A stretch of DNA of 64,000 nucleotides, taken from assembly GCA_964627455.1 (NCBI GenBank), contig CAZVKC010000007.1, positions 62,001 through 126,000 on the forward strand, given 5' to 3'. Source of the stretch: F-183 sp964627455. GTDB taxonomy: Bacteria > Acidobacteriota > Terriglobia > Bryobacterales > Bryobacteraceae. The translations under genes were made by a program, and so were the position numbers. The notes under the pieces are model-generated. The model did no database searches and was not told the origin of the DNA. It saw nothing but the letters and a program-made list of their open reading frames with translations. Shown piece by piece: positions 53,398 through 62,801 of the stretch (its first letter is position 1; each line of letters starts with the position of its first letter).

Positions 53398-53401
53398 CAA
53401 C

Positions 53402-55840
53402 ATGTTTCGTATCAGTGACTTACGTGGCGCATGCGGAATTCTGGCGGTGATTGTCGCCCTCAACGGGACGGCTCCCCCGCTGGCTGCCCGCAACCGGAAA
53501 GCCGACAAACTGATGAAGCAGGGGCAGGCGCTCGAGGTGAAAAAAGATTACGACGGCGCGCTCGAGTATTACGAGCAGGCCCTCGCCCTCGACCCCGCCG
53601 ACGCCGGCTACCGGATCCTGGTGCAGCGAACCCGTTTCTTTTCCAGCCAGTATCACACCGATCTCGGCCAGAAGCTCCGGGCCGAGGGGCAGACCGAAAA
53701 GGCGCTGGACGAGTTCATGAAGGCCGTTCAAAAAGACCCGTCCTCCTCGATCGCCATGCAGGAATGGAAGCGGACCCAGGAGATCATCGAGCGCGACAAA
53801 GCCGCCGGCGCCAATGCCGGGTCCAAGGGCCTCACCTCAGCGCAGGTCGCTCAAAAAGAAAGCGATGAGCGGATCGGCTCGATGATGCCGCCTCCCGAAT
53901 TGAAGCCGGTCAACCGCGTGATTCAGAGCCTCAAGATGAATAACCAGCCGCCGCGCGTGCTGTATGAGACGCTCTGCAAGCTGGCCGGGCTGAACGTCGT
54001 CTTCGATCCCCAGTATCAGAACACCAGCGGACGCCAGAACTACAACGTCGAACTCAACAACTCGACCATCGAGAATGCGCTCGACTACCTCGGGGTCCTC
54101 ACCAAGACCTTCTGGAAACCGCTCACGGAAAACACCGTCTTCGTGGCGGAAGACAACGTCACCAAACGCCGCGACTACGAAGACGATGTGGTCAAGGTCT
54201 TCTACGTCACCAACGCGACCTCGGTGCAGGAATTCCAGGAAATCGCGACCGCCGTCCGGTCTCTCACCGAAATCCGCCGCGTGTACACCTACAACGCGCA
54301 GAAGGCGCTGTTGATCCGCGGTACGGTCGATCAGGTGGCGCTGGCCGAAAAACTGATCCGCGATCTCGACAAGCCCAAGGCGGAAGTCGTGGTGGACGTG
54401 ATCGTGATGGAAGCCAACCGCGGCCGCACCCGCGATCTTGCCTCGACGCTGACCAGTGGTTCGACCTCCGGCATCAAACTGCCGGTCGCCTTTACGCCCC
54501 GCTCATTCTTGAGCGTACCGTCCTCGGGTAGCAGCGATACAGGTACCGGAACCGGAACCGGGACCGGTACGGGCACCGGCACTACCACGACAACAACTAC
54601 AACTTCGTCGGCAATCAGAATAAGCAACCTCGGCAAAGTCGACGCGCGCGACTACTCGACCACGCTGCCTGGCATGTTGCTGCAGGCGATGCTGACGGAC
54701 CGCTCCACTCGCGTTCTGCAGTCTCCGCAAGTGCGCGCCTCGGACGGCCAGAAGGTTTCCCTGCGCATCGGCGACAAGATCCCGATCGCAACGGGCAGTT
54801 TCCAGCCCGGATTCGGCGGCGTCGGCGCCGGCGTCAGCCCGCTGGTCAGCACCCAGTTCAACTTCACCGAAGTGGGCGTGAACGTCGATATGACGCCGCA
54901 AGTCCACGGGACGGAAGAAGTCACGCTCAAAATCAGCGTCGAAATCTCGACGGTGCGTGACCGCGTCGACCTCGGCGGCATCTCGCAGCCGGTCATCGGC
55001 CAGCGCAAGAGTGAAACGGAATTGCGCCTGCGCGAGGGCGAAGTCAATATCCTCGGCGGCTTGACGAATGCACAGGATTCCCGGTTGATCTCCGGTGTCC
55101 CGGGCATCGTCAATGTTCCTGTCCTGGGACGCTTCTTCGGCAGCGAAAACGTCGAAAAGAACCAGCAGGAACTGCTTATCGCGCTGGTGCCGCACATCGT
55201 GCGCACGCCGGGCTACAGCATCGACAACATGCGTGCGGTATACGCCGGCACGGATCAGTCGGTCCGCGTGAACCTGGCGCCGAAGAAGGAAACGGCCGCG
55301 CCTCCTCCGGCTGCCGCAGCCGCGCCCCAGCCCCCTGCGGCCTCGTCGCCGAAGCCCGCGATCGTGACGGCTCCACCCGCGGCTGCTGCGGCGCCCGCGG
55401 CTCCGGCGGCAGGAGGCCAGGTGATCCTCTCCTTCTCCCCCGGCGGAGAAATTGTGGCCGCGCCCGGCAGTACGTTGAACGTCTCGCTCCAGATCGCGAA
55501 CGGGCACGATCTCTTTGCCGCGAACCCGATCCGCATCAAGTTCGACGCTTCGAAACTGAAGCTCAATGATGCGGCACAGGGCGACCTGCTCGGACGCGAC
55601 GGCCAGCGGGTGCTTCTCAGCAAGGACATTCGGAATGATTCCGGCGAAGCCACGATCACGCTCTCACGTTTGCCCGGTGCGGCCGCCGTCTCCGGATCGG
55701 GAGCTTTGCTGAACCTGACATTCCAGGCCATGGGACGTGGCGTTTCGCAGGTGACCGTGGAAGAGATCAGCCTGAAGAACACGCAACAGCAGGGCGTCGA
55801 GACGGCTCCGGCGCCGCAGGTTACGGTACGGTTGCAATAG
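53402..55840 (+). CDS. Secretin (GspD/PilQ-like) with N-terminal TPR and C-terminal cohesin-like domain
   Basis: 812 residues from ATG 53402; a longer frame begins at GTG 53360 but it would be coding through the leader stems. Signal peptide (GILAVIVALNGTAPPLAA). TPR helices lie at ~35-110, N-domains near 170-330, then a Thr-Gly and poly-Thr linker (~379-402). The secretin gate follows (SPQVRASDGQKVSLRIGDKIPIATG, TEVGVNVDMTPQV, REGEVNILGGL, LLIALVPHIVRTPG). After an Ala/Pro linker a cohesin-like beta-sandwich ends the chain (GSTLNVSLQIANGHDLFAANPIRIKFDASKLKL). It is the outer-membrane pore of a type II-like system. Two pseudopilin genes follow. Confidence 0.92.
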   Translation: MFRISDLRGACGILAVIVALNGTAPPLAARNRKADKLMKQGQALEVKKDYDGALEYYEQALALDPADAGYRILVQRTRFFSSQYHTDLGQKLRAEGQTEKALDEFMKAVQKDPSSSIAMQEWKRTQEIIERDKAAGANAGSKGLTSAQVAQKESDERIGSMMPPPELKPVNRVIQSLKMNNQPPRVLYETLCKLAGLNVVFDPQYQNTSGRQNYNVELNNSTIENALDYLGVLTKTFWKPLTENTVFVAEDNVTKRRDYEDDVVKVFYVTNATSVQEFQEIATAVRSLTEIRRVYTYNAQKALLIRGTVDQVALAEKLIRDLDKPKAEVVVDVIVMEANRGRTRDLASTLTSGSTSGIKLPVAFTPRSFLSVPSSGSSDTGTGTGTGTGTGTGTTTTTTTTSSAIRISNLGKVDARDYSTTLPGMLLQAMLTDRSTRVLQSPQVRASDGQKVSLRIGDKIPIATGSFQPGFGGVGAGVSPLVSTQFNFTEVGVNVDMTPQVHGTEEVTLKISVEISTVRDRVDLGGISQPVIGQRKSETELRLREGEVNILGGLTNAQDSRLISGVPGIVNVPVLGRFFGSENVEKNQQELLIALVPHIVRTPGYSIDNMRAVYAGTDQSVRVNLAPKKETAAPPPAAAAAPQPPAASSPKPAIVTAPPAAAAAPAAPAAGGQVILSFSPGGEIVAAPGSTLNVSLQIANGHDLFAANPIRIKFDASKLKLNDAAQGDLLGRDGQRVLLSKDIRNDSGEATITLSRLPGAAAVSGSGALLNLTFQAMGRGVSQVTVEEISLKNTQQQGVETAPAPQVTVRLQ
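54538..54606 (+). repeat. In-frame Thr-Gly / Thr-rich coding repeat in the secretin linker
   Basis: About eight Thr-Gly pairs followed by eight or nine threonines, encoded by varied codons (ACC GGA, ACG GGC, ACT ACC). The DNA is not a clean repeat, so the sequence is selected as a flexible protein linker between the N-domains and the gate. Not a slippage tract. Confidence 0.8.
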
Positions 55841-55852
55841 CAGGTGTCCGGT

Positions 55853-56320
55853 ATGATGCGCAAACAGAAGCAGCGGGGGATGACGCTGGTCGAACTGATC
55901 GTCGCGTTCACCATTCTCCTGCTGCTGACAGCGATGTCGGTTCCGCTGGCGCGCTACAAGGTGCGCCGGGACAAAGAGAGGGATCTGCGCGTGGCGCTGG
56001 CAGAGATCCGCCGGGCGATCGACAACTACAAAGACGCCGCGGATAAGGGCGAGATCGGACCCTTGAAGGTCGAGGCCGACGGCTACCCCGAAACGCTCGA
56101 GATGCTGGTGGAGGGCGTGAAGAAGTCAGGGCAGGTGGACAAGAAGATCAAGTTCCTGCGGCGGATTCCGCGGGACCCGTTCACCAACAACACCGATTGG
56201 GGCAAGAGAAGCTGGCAGGACGATCCGAAGTCGACGAGTTGGGGTGGGCAGAATGTTTTTGACGTGTACACAAAAACCACGGAAAGGGCGCGTGATGGCT
56301 CGTCTTACGCCGAGTGGTAA
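55853..56320 (+). CDS. Type II secretion pseudopilin (GspG-like), first
   Basis: About 155 residues from ATG 55853 (ATG 55856 and GTG 55844 are alternatives). Prepilin-peptidase site G|MTLVEL: the short basic leader ends in Gly, then Met and the conserved glutamate at +5, followed by the hydrophobic N-terminal helix (IVAFTILLLLTAMSVPLA). The C-terminal half is hydrophilic and ends SSYAEW. It sits 12 bp after the secretin stop and overlaps the next pseudopilin by 26 bp. Likely part of the pseudopilus with the secretin. Confidence 0.88.
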   Translation: MMRKQKQRGMTLVELIVAFTILLLLTAMSVPLARYKVRRDKERDLRVALAEIRRAIDNYKDAADKGEIGPLKVEADGYPETLEMLVEGVKKSGQVDKKIKFLRRIPRDPFTNNTDWGKRSWQDDPKSTSWGGQNVFDVYTKTTERARDGSSYAEW

Positions 56321-56711
56321 AACCCGGCGCGAACTCGGCTACACGCTGATCGAAATCATGATCGTGATGGCGATCATCTCGATCATCGTGTCGATTGCCG
56401 TGCCCATCTATCAGAAGTCGCTGATCCGCGCCAAGGAAGCCGTCCTCAAGAACAATCTCTTCACGCTGCGCACCGTGATCGACGAGTTCACCTATGACAA
56501 GCAGAAGGCGCCCCAATCGTTGAATGATCTCGTCACCGAAGGCTATTTGCGCGCGGTGCCCGTGGACCCGATGACCGGCAGCGCCGATAGCTGGCGCGTC
56601 GTGATGGAGGACGCGATGACCAGCGTCAACCAGACCGAGCCCGGCATCTTCGACGTCCGCAGCGGATCCGACGCCAAAAGCCTCGAAGGCACGCCCTATT
56701 CCGAGTGGTGA
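56295..56711 (+). CDS. Type II secretion pseudopilin (GspG-like), second
   Basis: 138 residues from ATG 56295, which has GGAAAGGG upstream. Cleavage site G|YTLIEIMIVM with the glutamate at +5, then the hydrophobic helix; Tyr at +1 in place of Phe is tolerated by prepilin peptidases. The C-terminal domain has the PQSLNDLVTEGYLRAVPVDPMTG pattern of GspG and ends TPYSEW. Adjacent to the first pseudopilin with a 26-bp overlap. No ATPase, platform or prepilin-peptidase gene is in the window. Confidence 0.88.
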   Translation: MARLTPSGKTRRELGYTLIEIMIVMAIISIIVSIAVPIYQKSLIRAKEAVLKNNLFTLRTVIDEFTYDKQKAPQSLNDLVTEGYLRAVPVDPMTGSADSWRVVMEDAMTSVNQTEPGIFDVRSGSDAKSLEGTPYSEW

Positions 56712-56743
56712 CCAACGCGGCTGAGGCGCTACTCTGATTCCAG

Positions 56744-58048
56744 ATGCCGTCTCGTCGTTATGTGATCCTTCCCCTGGCGATCGCAGCCAGCCTGCTGCTT
56801 CCTGCTCAGTCCGGTCTCACTCCCTCGCAAGCCGCGATGATGCGAGCGGTCGATGCGCAGAAGGTCAAGGCGCAAACACTGCTTGAACGGCTCGTCAATC
56901 AGAATTCCGGAACGTTTAACACCGAAGGCGTCAAGGTCGTTGCGGCCTTCATGGTCGCCGAACTCGTGGAACTCGGCTTCAACGTCGAACTGCTGTCGAT
57001 GGAATCGATCCATCGCGGACCCCACATTCTTGCGGTGAAAAAGGGATCACGTCCGGCCAAGCCGGTGCTGTTGATCGGACACATGGACACGGTGTTTGAA
57101 CCGTCAAGCCCGTTCCAGCGCTTTGAACTGAAGCCTGATGGGCGCACCGCGGTAGGTCCGGGTACGGCCGACATGAAAGGCGGACTGGTCGTAATGATGA
57201 CCGCCCTGCGAGCCCTGCGTGCGTCCGATGACTGGACCAACCTCAATATCACGGTCTTCCTGACTGCCGATGAAGAGGCGCCGGGCGATATCGCGATCTC
57301 CCGCAAGGATCTGATCGAACAGGGCAAGAAGGCCAAGGCGGCGCTGTGTTTCGAGACAGGAGTGCGAGGCGTGACGGAAGACGCGGTATCCACCGCCCGC
57401 CGCGGATTTACGGGCTGGGAATTGCGTTCCTACGGCAAGGCGGGTCATTCCGGGCAGATGTTCACCGACAAGTTCGGCTATGGCGCGATCTTTGAAATGA
57501 GCCGGATCCTCGACGAGTTCCAAAAGACCCTGCGCGAACCCAACATGACCTTTAACGTCGGCCTGATGCTCGGCGGCGCGGATCCCAAAGCAGATCGCTC
57601 CGGCCAGAGCACGGTATCGGGCAAGGACAACATCATCCCGGGAGAAGCGCTGGCTCGCGGTGAGATTCGTGCGTTATCACCGGAGCAGGTGGCGCGCGTG
57701 AAGGACCGCATGCAGGGCATCGTGGCGAAAAGTCTTCCGGGCACTCGGTCGCAAATCACGTTCGAAGAGGGATATCCGCCGATGGCGCCCACGCCCGGCA
57801 ATCGCCGCCTGTTGCGGCTGTTGAACGAAGGCAACCTCGCCGCTGGCTTGCCGGATGTCGGTGAACTCGACCCGATGCAGCGCGGCGCCGGCGACATCTC
57901 CTTCATCGCGCCCTATGTCGATTCTTTATCCGGGCTCGGACTCATCGGCACTGGATCACACGCAGTCGGCGAATACGCAGACCTCGCCAGCATCCCGCGC
58001 CAGGCGAAACGCGCGGCGCTCCTGATCGATCGTCTCGCGCACGAATAG
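56744..58048 (+). CDS. Exported M20-family peptidase (glutamate carboxypeptidase-like)
   Basis: 434 residues. Signal peptide (RRYVILPLAIAASLLLPAQ). Dizinc site motifs: LLIGHMDTVFE (H and D), GPGTADMKGGLVVMM (D), TADEEAPGD with catalytic and metal glutamates, and the C-terminal GLGLIGTGSHAVGE with the metal histidine. The lid domain in the middle resembles carboxypeptidase G2. It begins 32 bp after the second pseudopilin on the same strand; co-transcription is possible but a separate promoter is equally likely. Confidence 0.9.
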   Translation: MPSRRYVILPLAIAASLLLPAQSGLTPSQAAMMRAVDAQKVKAQTLLERLVNQNSGTFNTEGVKVVAAFMVAELVELGFNVELLSMESIHRGPHILAVKKGSRPAKPVLLIGHMDTVFEPSSPFQRFELKPDGRTAVGPGTADMKGGLVVMMTALRALRASDDWTNLNITVFLTADEEAPGDIAISRKDLIEQGKKAKAALCFETGVRGVTEDAVSTARRGFTGWELRSYGKAGHSGQMFTDKFGYGAIFEMSRILDEFQKTLREPNMTFNVGLMLGGADPKADRSGQSTVSGKDNIIPGEALARGEIRALSPEQVARVKDRMQGIVAKSLPGTRSQITFEEGYPPMAPTPGNRRLLRLLNEGNLAAGLPDVGELDPMQRGAGDISFIAPYVDSLSGLGLIGTGSHAVGEYADLASIPRQAKRAALLIDRLAHE

Positions 58049-58061
58049 CGCCGTCGCAGCG

Positions 58062-58829
58062 CTACTTCGCGAAGCGTTTGTAGAAAGAGAAGGCCGCGAC
58101 ACCGAAACCGATCACGATCACGATGGCGCGGACGACGTGCTGCGGCATCTTCTTCGCGACACGCGCGCCGGCGTACCCGCCGACCATCGACGCAGCAGCC
58201 ATCACGAAAGCGTACTGCCAGACCACGGCGCCTTCGCTCAGGAATACGACCGAAGCGATGGCGTTCATCAGGAATCCGAGCACCGACTTGAGCCCGTTCA
58301 TCGTGTGAATGTCGGGCAAGCCGAGGAATGCGAGCGACGTCAGCATCAGGATCCCGATGCCGGCGCCGAAGTAGCCTCCGTAAACACCAACCAGGAACTG
58401 GAAGAAGATCGTGGACCAGATGGTCGACGAAGTCGGCTGCGTGTGCGGATGAATCTGCGCCCAGCGAGCGATCGGACGCTGCAGCACGAGCAGCACGCTT
58501 GCGCCCAGCAGCAGCCACGGGACCATGTTCTCGAACACCCGCTCTGGAAATCGTGTGACCGCCAAAGCGCCGCAGATTCCGCCCACTAGACTCGGTAGCC
58601 ACAAACGTTTGAGCATGTCGCGGGCGGCGCTCAACTCGTCGCGATAGCCGAGAGCGCCGGCCAGCGAACCGGGCAGCAACGCGAACGTGGACGTCGCATT
58701 GGCCGCCACCGGATTCACGACGCTCAATAACGCCGGGAACGTCAGCAACGTGCCGCCCCCGGCGATGGCGTTGACCGCGCCGGCGAAGAATGCCGACACG
58801 GCGAGTAACAAGTAGATTGAGAGATCCAC
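58062..58829 (-). CDS. TauE/SafE-family membrane permease (DUF81)
   Basis: 255 residues, GTG start at 58829. Seven to eight hydrophobic segments with the two conserved Gly-rich motifs: AGAVNAIAGGGTLLTFPALL at ~16-35 and the second copy FQFLVGVYGGYFGAGIGILML at ~130-150. The family exports sulfite, sulfoacetate or similar organic anions. It is convergent with the M20 peptidase gene, 13 bp apart, and no sulfur-metabolism gene is adjacent. Confidence 0.88.
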   Translation of the reverse strand: MDLSIYLLLAVSAFFAGAVNAIAGGGTLLTFPALLSVVNPVAANATSTFALLPGSLAGALGYRDELSAARDMLKRLWLPSLVGGICGALAVTRFPERVFENMVPWLLLGASVLLVLQRPIARWAQIHPHTQPTSSTIWSTIFFQFLVGVYGGYFGAGIGILMLTSLAFLGLPDIHTMNGLKSVLGFLMNAIASVVFLSEGAVVWQYAFVMAAASMVGGYAGARVAKKMPQHVVRAIVIVIGFGVAAFSFYKRFAK

Positions 58830-58903
58830 TAGCGAGGTCCCCCGAGGTATCCCTCATAGCCATCTCCCCCGGAAATCCCGTAAGGGCAGAAGGGGGGATG
58901 GGA

Positions 58904-58923
58904 GGGACATTCCGGAGTGTCCC
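58904..58923. terminator. Near-perfect 20-bp palindrome (terminator-like) downstream of receptor gene
   Basis: GGGACATTCCGGAGTGTCCC is symmetric except for one mismatched pair and is followed on the plus strand by TATTTAT. It lies 18 bp past the receptor stop on the minus strand. It may end the receptor transcript, though the T-run is weak. Confidence 0.5.
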
Positions 58924-58941
58924 TATTTATGCGCGGCGGGA

Positions 58942-61934
58942 TCAATAGCGCACCCGGAACCCGAACTGGATCTGCCGGGGCGGCAGCGAGGCGGTCCGCA
59001 ACAGGTTGGGTTGCGTGAGGATCGCGCCGGCCGCATCCACCGAAGCGATCGTGTTCAACCCTGTGATGTTCGAGCTATTCAGGAAGTTCGAACTCTCGGC
59101 GAGGAACTCGATCCGCACTCGCTCGGTCACCGGGAAACTGCGCGAGTAACGAACATCCAGGTGATTGATCATCGGTCCGCGGATCGTGTTACGGCCGATG
59201 TAAAGCGGACGCTGCTGTGCCGCCGGAACCTGCTGATCGCCATTCAGTACGCGGTTGCTGCCAATCGAAAAGATGTCGCCGCTGCGCGCGCTGTAGAGGA
59301 GCGACAGCTGATGGTGATTCACCAACTGGCTCAGCACGCCCGAGGTGACGCTGAACGTCGGGGTCAACACGCCGCTCCACACGAACACATGCCGCCGGTC
59401 GATGAACGAATTCGCACGGTCGCCGCGGCGGTTGTACGTATCCTGCGGCAACAGCGCGCCGCTGTCCAGGTTGTTCTGTTCCGGCGCATCGTCGATCGCA
59501 TGCGACCACGTGTAGGTCGCAAACGTTTCGAACTGCGCCGACCGGCGCGTGATGCCGAGGTTCATGCCGTTGTAGCTCGAGTTGCCCGTCGACTCCGCCA
59601 TCAGGATATTGTTGAACCGCGTGTCGATGCGTCCTGCGCCAAAGATCACGCGGCCGTCCGCCAACCGGTTCGCGGTCGGGATCAGGTTGATGTTGCGATA
59701 CACCGGCAGCCCCGTGCCCTTGGTGAACAGGTAGCCCGCGCTCACTGCCGTGGTGCGCGTAATTTCGTGGCTGATCTGGAAGTTCGCATTCGCCGAGTAC
59801 AGCGTGCGGAAGTCCTGCGACACGCTGATGATGTCCTGCACCGGAACCGTGAAGCCCGACGGGATGCCGCTGAACACGTTCGGGAACGCAGGCGCGAACG
59901 AGCTCGTAGGCCCGGTCGAAACGTTAAAGAAACGCGGATCGCCGTTGCTCAGGATCGCGCGGCGGTACACGTCGATCTGCGGCGGATCGTAGAACATACC
60001 GCCGTTGACGCGGATCACGGTCTTCTGCTGCTTTCCCAGCGCATACGACAAACCGAGCCGAGGCGCGAAGTTGTTGTTGTCCATTCGGAACGACCGGGAC
60101 AACTCGTACGGCGACTTCGGATCCGCATTCGGAACCCGGTAGCGGTCGTACCGCAAGCCGTACACCAGCGTGAAATTCGGACGCACCTTCCAGGAATCCT
60201 GTGCAAAGAAACTGGTGAAGAGCGAGTCGTACACAAGCGCGGGTTCGCCAACGGTCTGCGCGAAGGACTGGTATCCGCGAGGAGCCGTGCCGGCCACCGC
60301 AGCCTGGTACGCTGCGAGGTTCGCGAACGTGTAGGTCGCCGCCGTCGCCTGCGTGTTGTTATCCAGGATCTTGCGGATCGTGGCGCCGAACTTGTAGCTG
60401 TGCGTGCCGCGNNNNNNNNNNNNNNNNNNNNNNNNNNNNNNNNNNNNNNNNNNNNNNNNNNNNNNNNNNNNNNNNNNNNNNNNNNNNNNNNNNNNNNNNN
60501 NNNNNNNNNNNTGTTATCCAGGATCTTGCGGATCGTGGCGCCGAACTTGTAGCTGTGCGTGCCGCGGTTCAGACTGATGTTGTCCGAGAACTCCGGCATT
60601 TTTTCGGTGAAGTTGGTCCCCGCCACAGTCGGTGAGCCGAAGTTGATCAACCCCGAAATCGTGATCGCCGGCCCCGTGCCCGAGAAGTCCGCGCGGCGGT
60701 TCTGCTGGCTGCGGTAGGGCAACTGGAAGCGGAATTCGTTCACCGTCGTCGGATTGATGGTCGACACGAGCTGCGCGCCAACGGCATGCACGCGATCCCA
60801 GAACAGGACGGTGCGCGATTCCACCGTCTGCCCGCCGCCATTGTTATACGGCTGTTCGTTGCGGAAGTGGTTGTAGCGAACAAAGAACTGGTTGTTCCGG
60901 TTGATCTGCCAGTCGACGCGGCCGAAATAGAAGTACGGCTGTTCGACCGTCGGCAGCACGTCGGCATAGCGAGCCGGGAGTCCCAGTGTGGCGATGGTCG
61001 CCGCGGGAACGGTAATAGGTGTCGACAAGTCGTTGCGAACATGCTCGAAGGCGCCGAAGAAAAACACTTTGTCCTTCTTCAACGTGCCGCCCGTGTTCAC
61101 ATATACGGAATCCAGAAAGCCCTTCGGCTTCGCCGTGCCCGGCCCAAGCAGCGTCGGACGCGCATTCAGCAGACCTCGCCGGAAGATGTACGCACCCTCG
61201 CCGTGCAACTCGTTCGTACCCGACTTCGTGATCGCGTTGAACACCGTACCCACGGTGTTGCCGAACTCCGGCGAGAAGCCGTTGTTCACCTGCTGGATCT
61301 CCGCCAGGAACGTATTTGAAATCGGCATCAGCCGGATACCCGCGCGGTCGCTCTGCGTGTTGTTGCTGCCATCCAACTGATAATTGATGCGTCCCGCGAA
61401 TCCGTTCGCGTTGATCTTGCGCGGCACCCCAAAAGTGTTCTGCGGGTGCCCGCTGACGTTCGGCTGCACGAGGATGAAGTTGTACGTATTGCGCGTGACG
61501 AGAGGCAGATTCACGATCGCCTTCGTACCAAGCGTATAGCCGAGATCCGTGCGGCCAGGTTCCACGACAGATCCCGAAGCCGCGACTTCAATCACGGTCG
61601 CCGCGTTGCCGACGGTCAGAGTCAGGTTCACCACCGCCGTCGAACCTGCCGACAGTACGACACCCTTGGCCTTCACGTCGCGGAAACCCGCCGACTTCGC
61701 ATTCACTTCATAGTTGCCGAGCGGCAGCGTGACGAACCGGTAGAATCCGGCGGAGTCCGTCTTCGCTTCCCGCTTGAAACCCGTATCCAGATTCACGATT
61801 TCCACATCGGCGTTCGCAACAACGGAACCCGACGCATCGGTGATCGTACCTTCGATTTGCCCGTTAATAGCAGCCGATTGCGCAAACAGGGACACCTGGA
61901 GCGCGAGGAAGAATCCCAGCAAAAGTCTTGTCAT
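58942..61934 (-). CDS. Oar-like TonB-dependent outer-membrane receptor (split by artefactual gap)
   Basis: With the 100 N and one 55-bp copy removed, the frame runs through and gives 945 residues. Signal peptide (LLLGFFLALQVSLFAQ), then a carboxypeptidase-regulatory domain (GTITDASGSVVANADVEIVNLDTGF... to ~110), a plug with SGTNELHGEGAYIF, and a 22-strand-like barrel ending in FRVRY with terminal aromatic. This acidobacterial family is abundant and lacks a known ligand. The gene is last of the GntR-creatininase operon, 6 bp after the creatininase stop. Confidence 0.9.
60357..60566. other. Artefactual scaffold gap with 55-bp overlapping contig ends
   Basis: 100 N at 60412-60511 lie between identical 55-bp copies (60357-60411 and 60512-60566). 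Collapsing restores the receptor frame. Confidence 0.95.
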
Positions 61935-61940
61935 GTAAAC

Positions 61941-62801
61941 TTACCAACTCCCGGGCCGGGCGGGATCCTTGAGCCACGCCTCGACCAATAAACTCAGTCT
62001 ATCGGATGCGATGGCGATCAGCTTGGATCCGGCCTCGCGGCTGATTTCGCTCTGCTTGCCCGAGTACCCCGGCCAGTTGCGGCCTTCGTACTTCTCCAGG
62101 TAATGCGGGAAATCCGCCATGCGTTCGAGGGCGGGAAGGTCGGGGCCCGCGCCCGGAACCACACTGCCGTCCGGCGCAAACACGGCCGCCGACGATAACT
62201 CCAGGGGACCACCATGTCCCCGGCCGCCGTTGCCCGACGTGAAGATCTTCATCTTGTCGAGCAAATCGAACGTGAGGGTCTCCCACCAGTTCGCGCTGAG
62301 CACCTGCAGCGTCTTCACCTCGCCGGTCACCTGCGAAATCGCAGCCTGCGCCGGCCCCGTATTCCCGCTGTGCCCGTTCAGCACGAACACCTTCGTGAAC
62401 CCCATCCCCGCCATGCCGCGCAGGACATCGGCCAGATACATCGTAATCACTTCGGGACGAATCGAAATCGTGCCGGGGAACCGCACCGTGTGCGCCGGGC
62501 AATGCGTGTAACTCACAACAGGGAACACTGCCGCTTTCAGCTTCGGCCCCAGCAGGTCCGCGATACCGGTTGAGAGGTAACAGTCGGTGTAGGTGGGTCC
62601 GCTCGGACCGTGGTACTCAACCGCGCCCAATGGCAGGATCGCCAGGCGGGCGGCCTTGATGTAGCCTTCGACGTCCTTGCCTGGAACTTCCCAGAATCGA
62701 TGCTTCCAACCCGCCTGCTGCGCCTGTGCGGCAACCGGACCTCCGCCGCCCGCCGCAGCAGCAGCGCCGAGTGACTGCAGGACAAACCGTCTTGTCTTCA
62801 A
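61941..62801 (-). CDS. Exported creatininase-family amidohydrolase
   Basis: 286 residues from TTG 62801, which overlaps the GntR stop (TTGA) and has GGAG eight nt upstream; no ATG is near. Twin-arginine-like signal (TRRFVLQSLGAAAAAGG). Metal and fold motifs are ILPLGAVEYHGPSGP, DCYLSTGIADLLG and VFVLNGHSGNTGP. The region usually reading GHAGE reads GHGGPLE here, so one metal-binding residue region is altered. An exported creatininase relative with unknown amide substrate. Confidence 0.85.
   Translation of the reverse strand: MKTRRFVLQSLGAAAAAGGGGPVAAQAQQAGWKHRFWEVPGKDVEGYIKAARLAILPLGAVEYHGPSGPTYTDCYLSTGIADLLGPKLKAAVFPVVSYTHCPAHTVRFPGTISIRPEVITMYLADVLRGMAGMGFTKVFVLNGHSGNTGPAQAAISQVTGEVKTLQVLSANWWETLTFDLLDKMKIFTSGNGGRGHGGPLELSSAAVFAPDGSVVPGAGPDLPALERMADFPHYLEKYEGRNWPGYSGKQSEISREAGSKLIAIASDRLSLLVEAWLKDPARPGSW

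Noticed and set aside
54538..54606. Thr-Gly coding repeat as a phase-variable microsatellite
   Set aside because: Codons vary between units, so the DNA lacks the exact repeats needed for frequent slippage.
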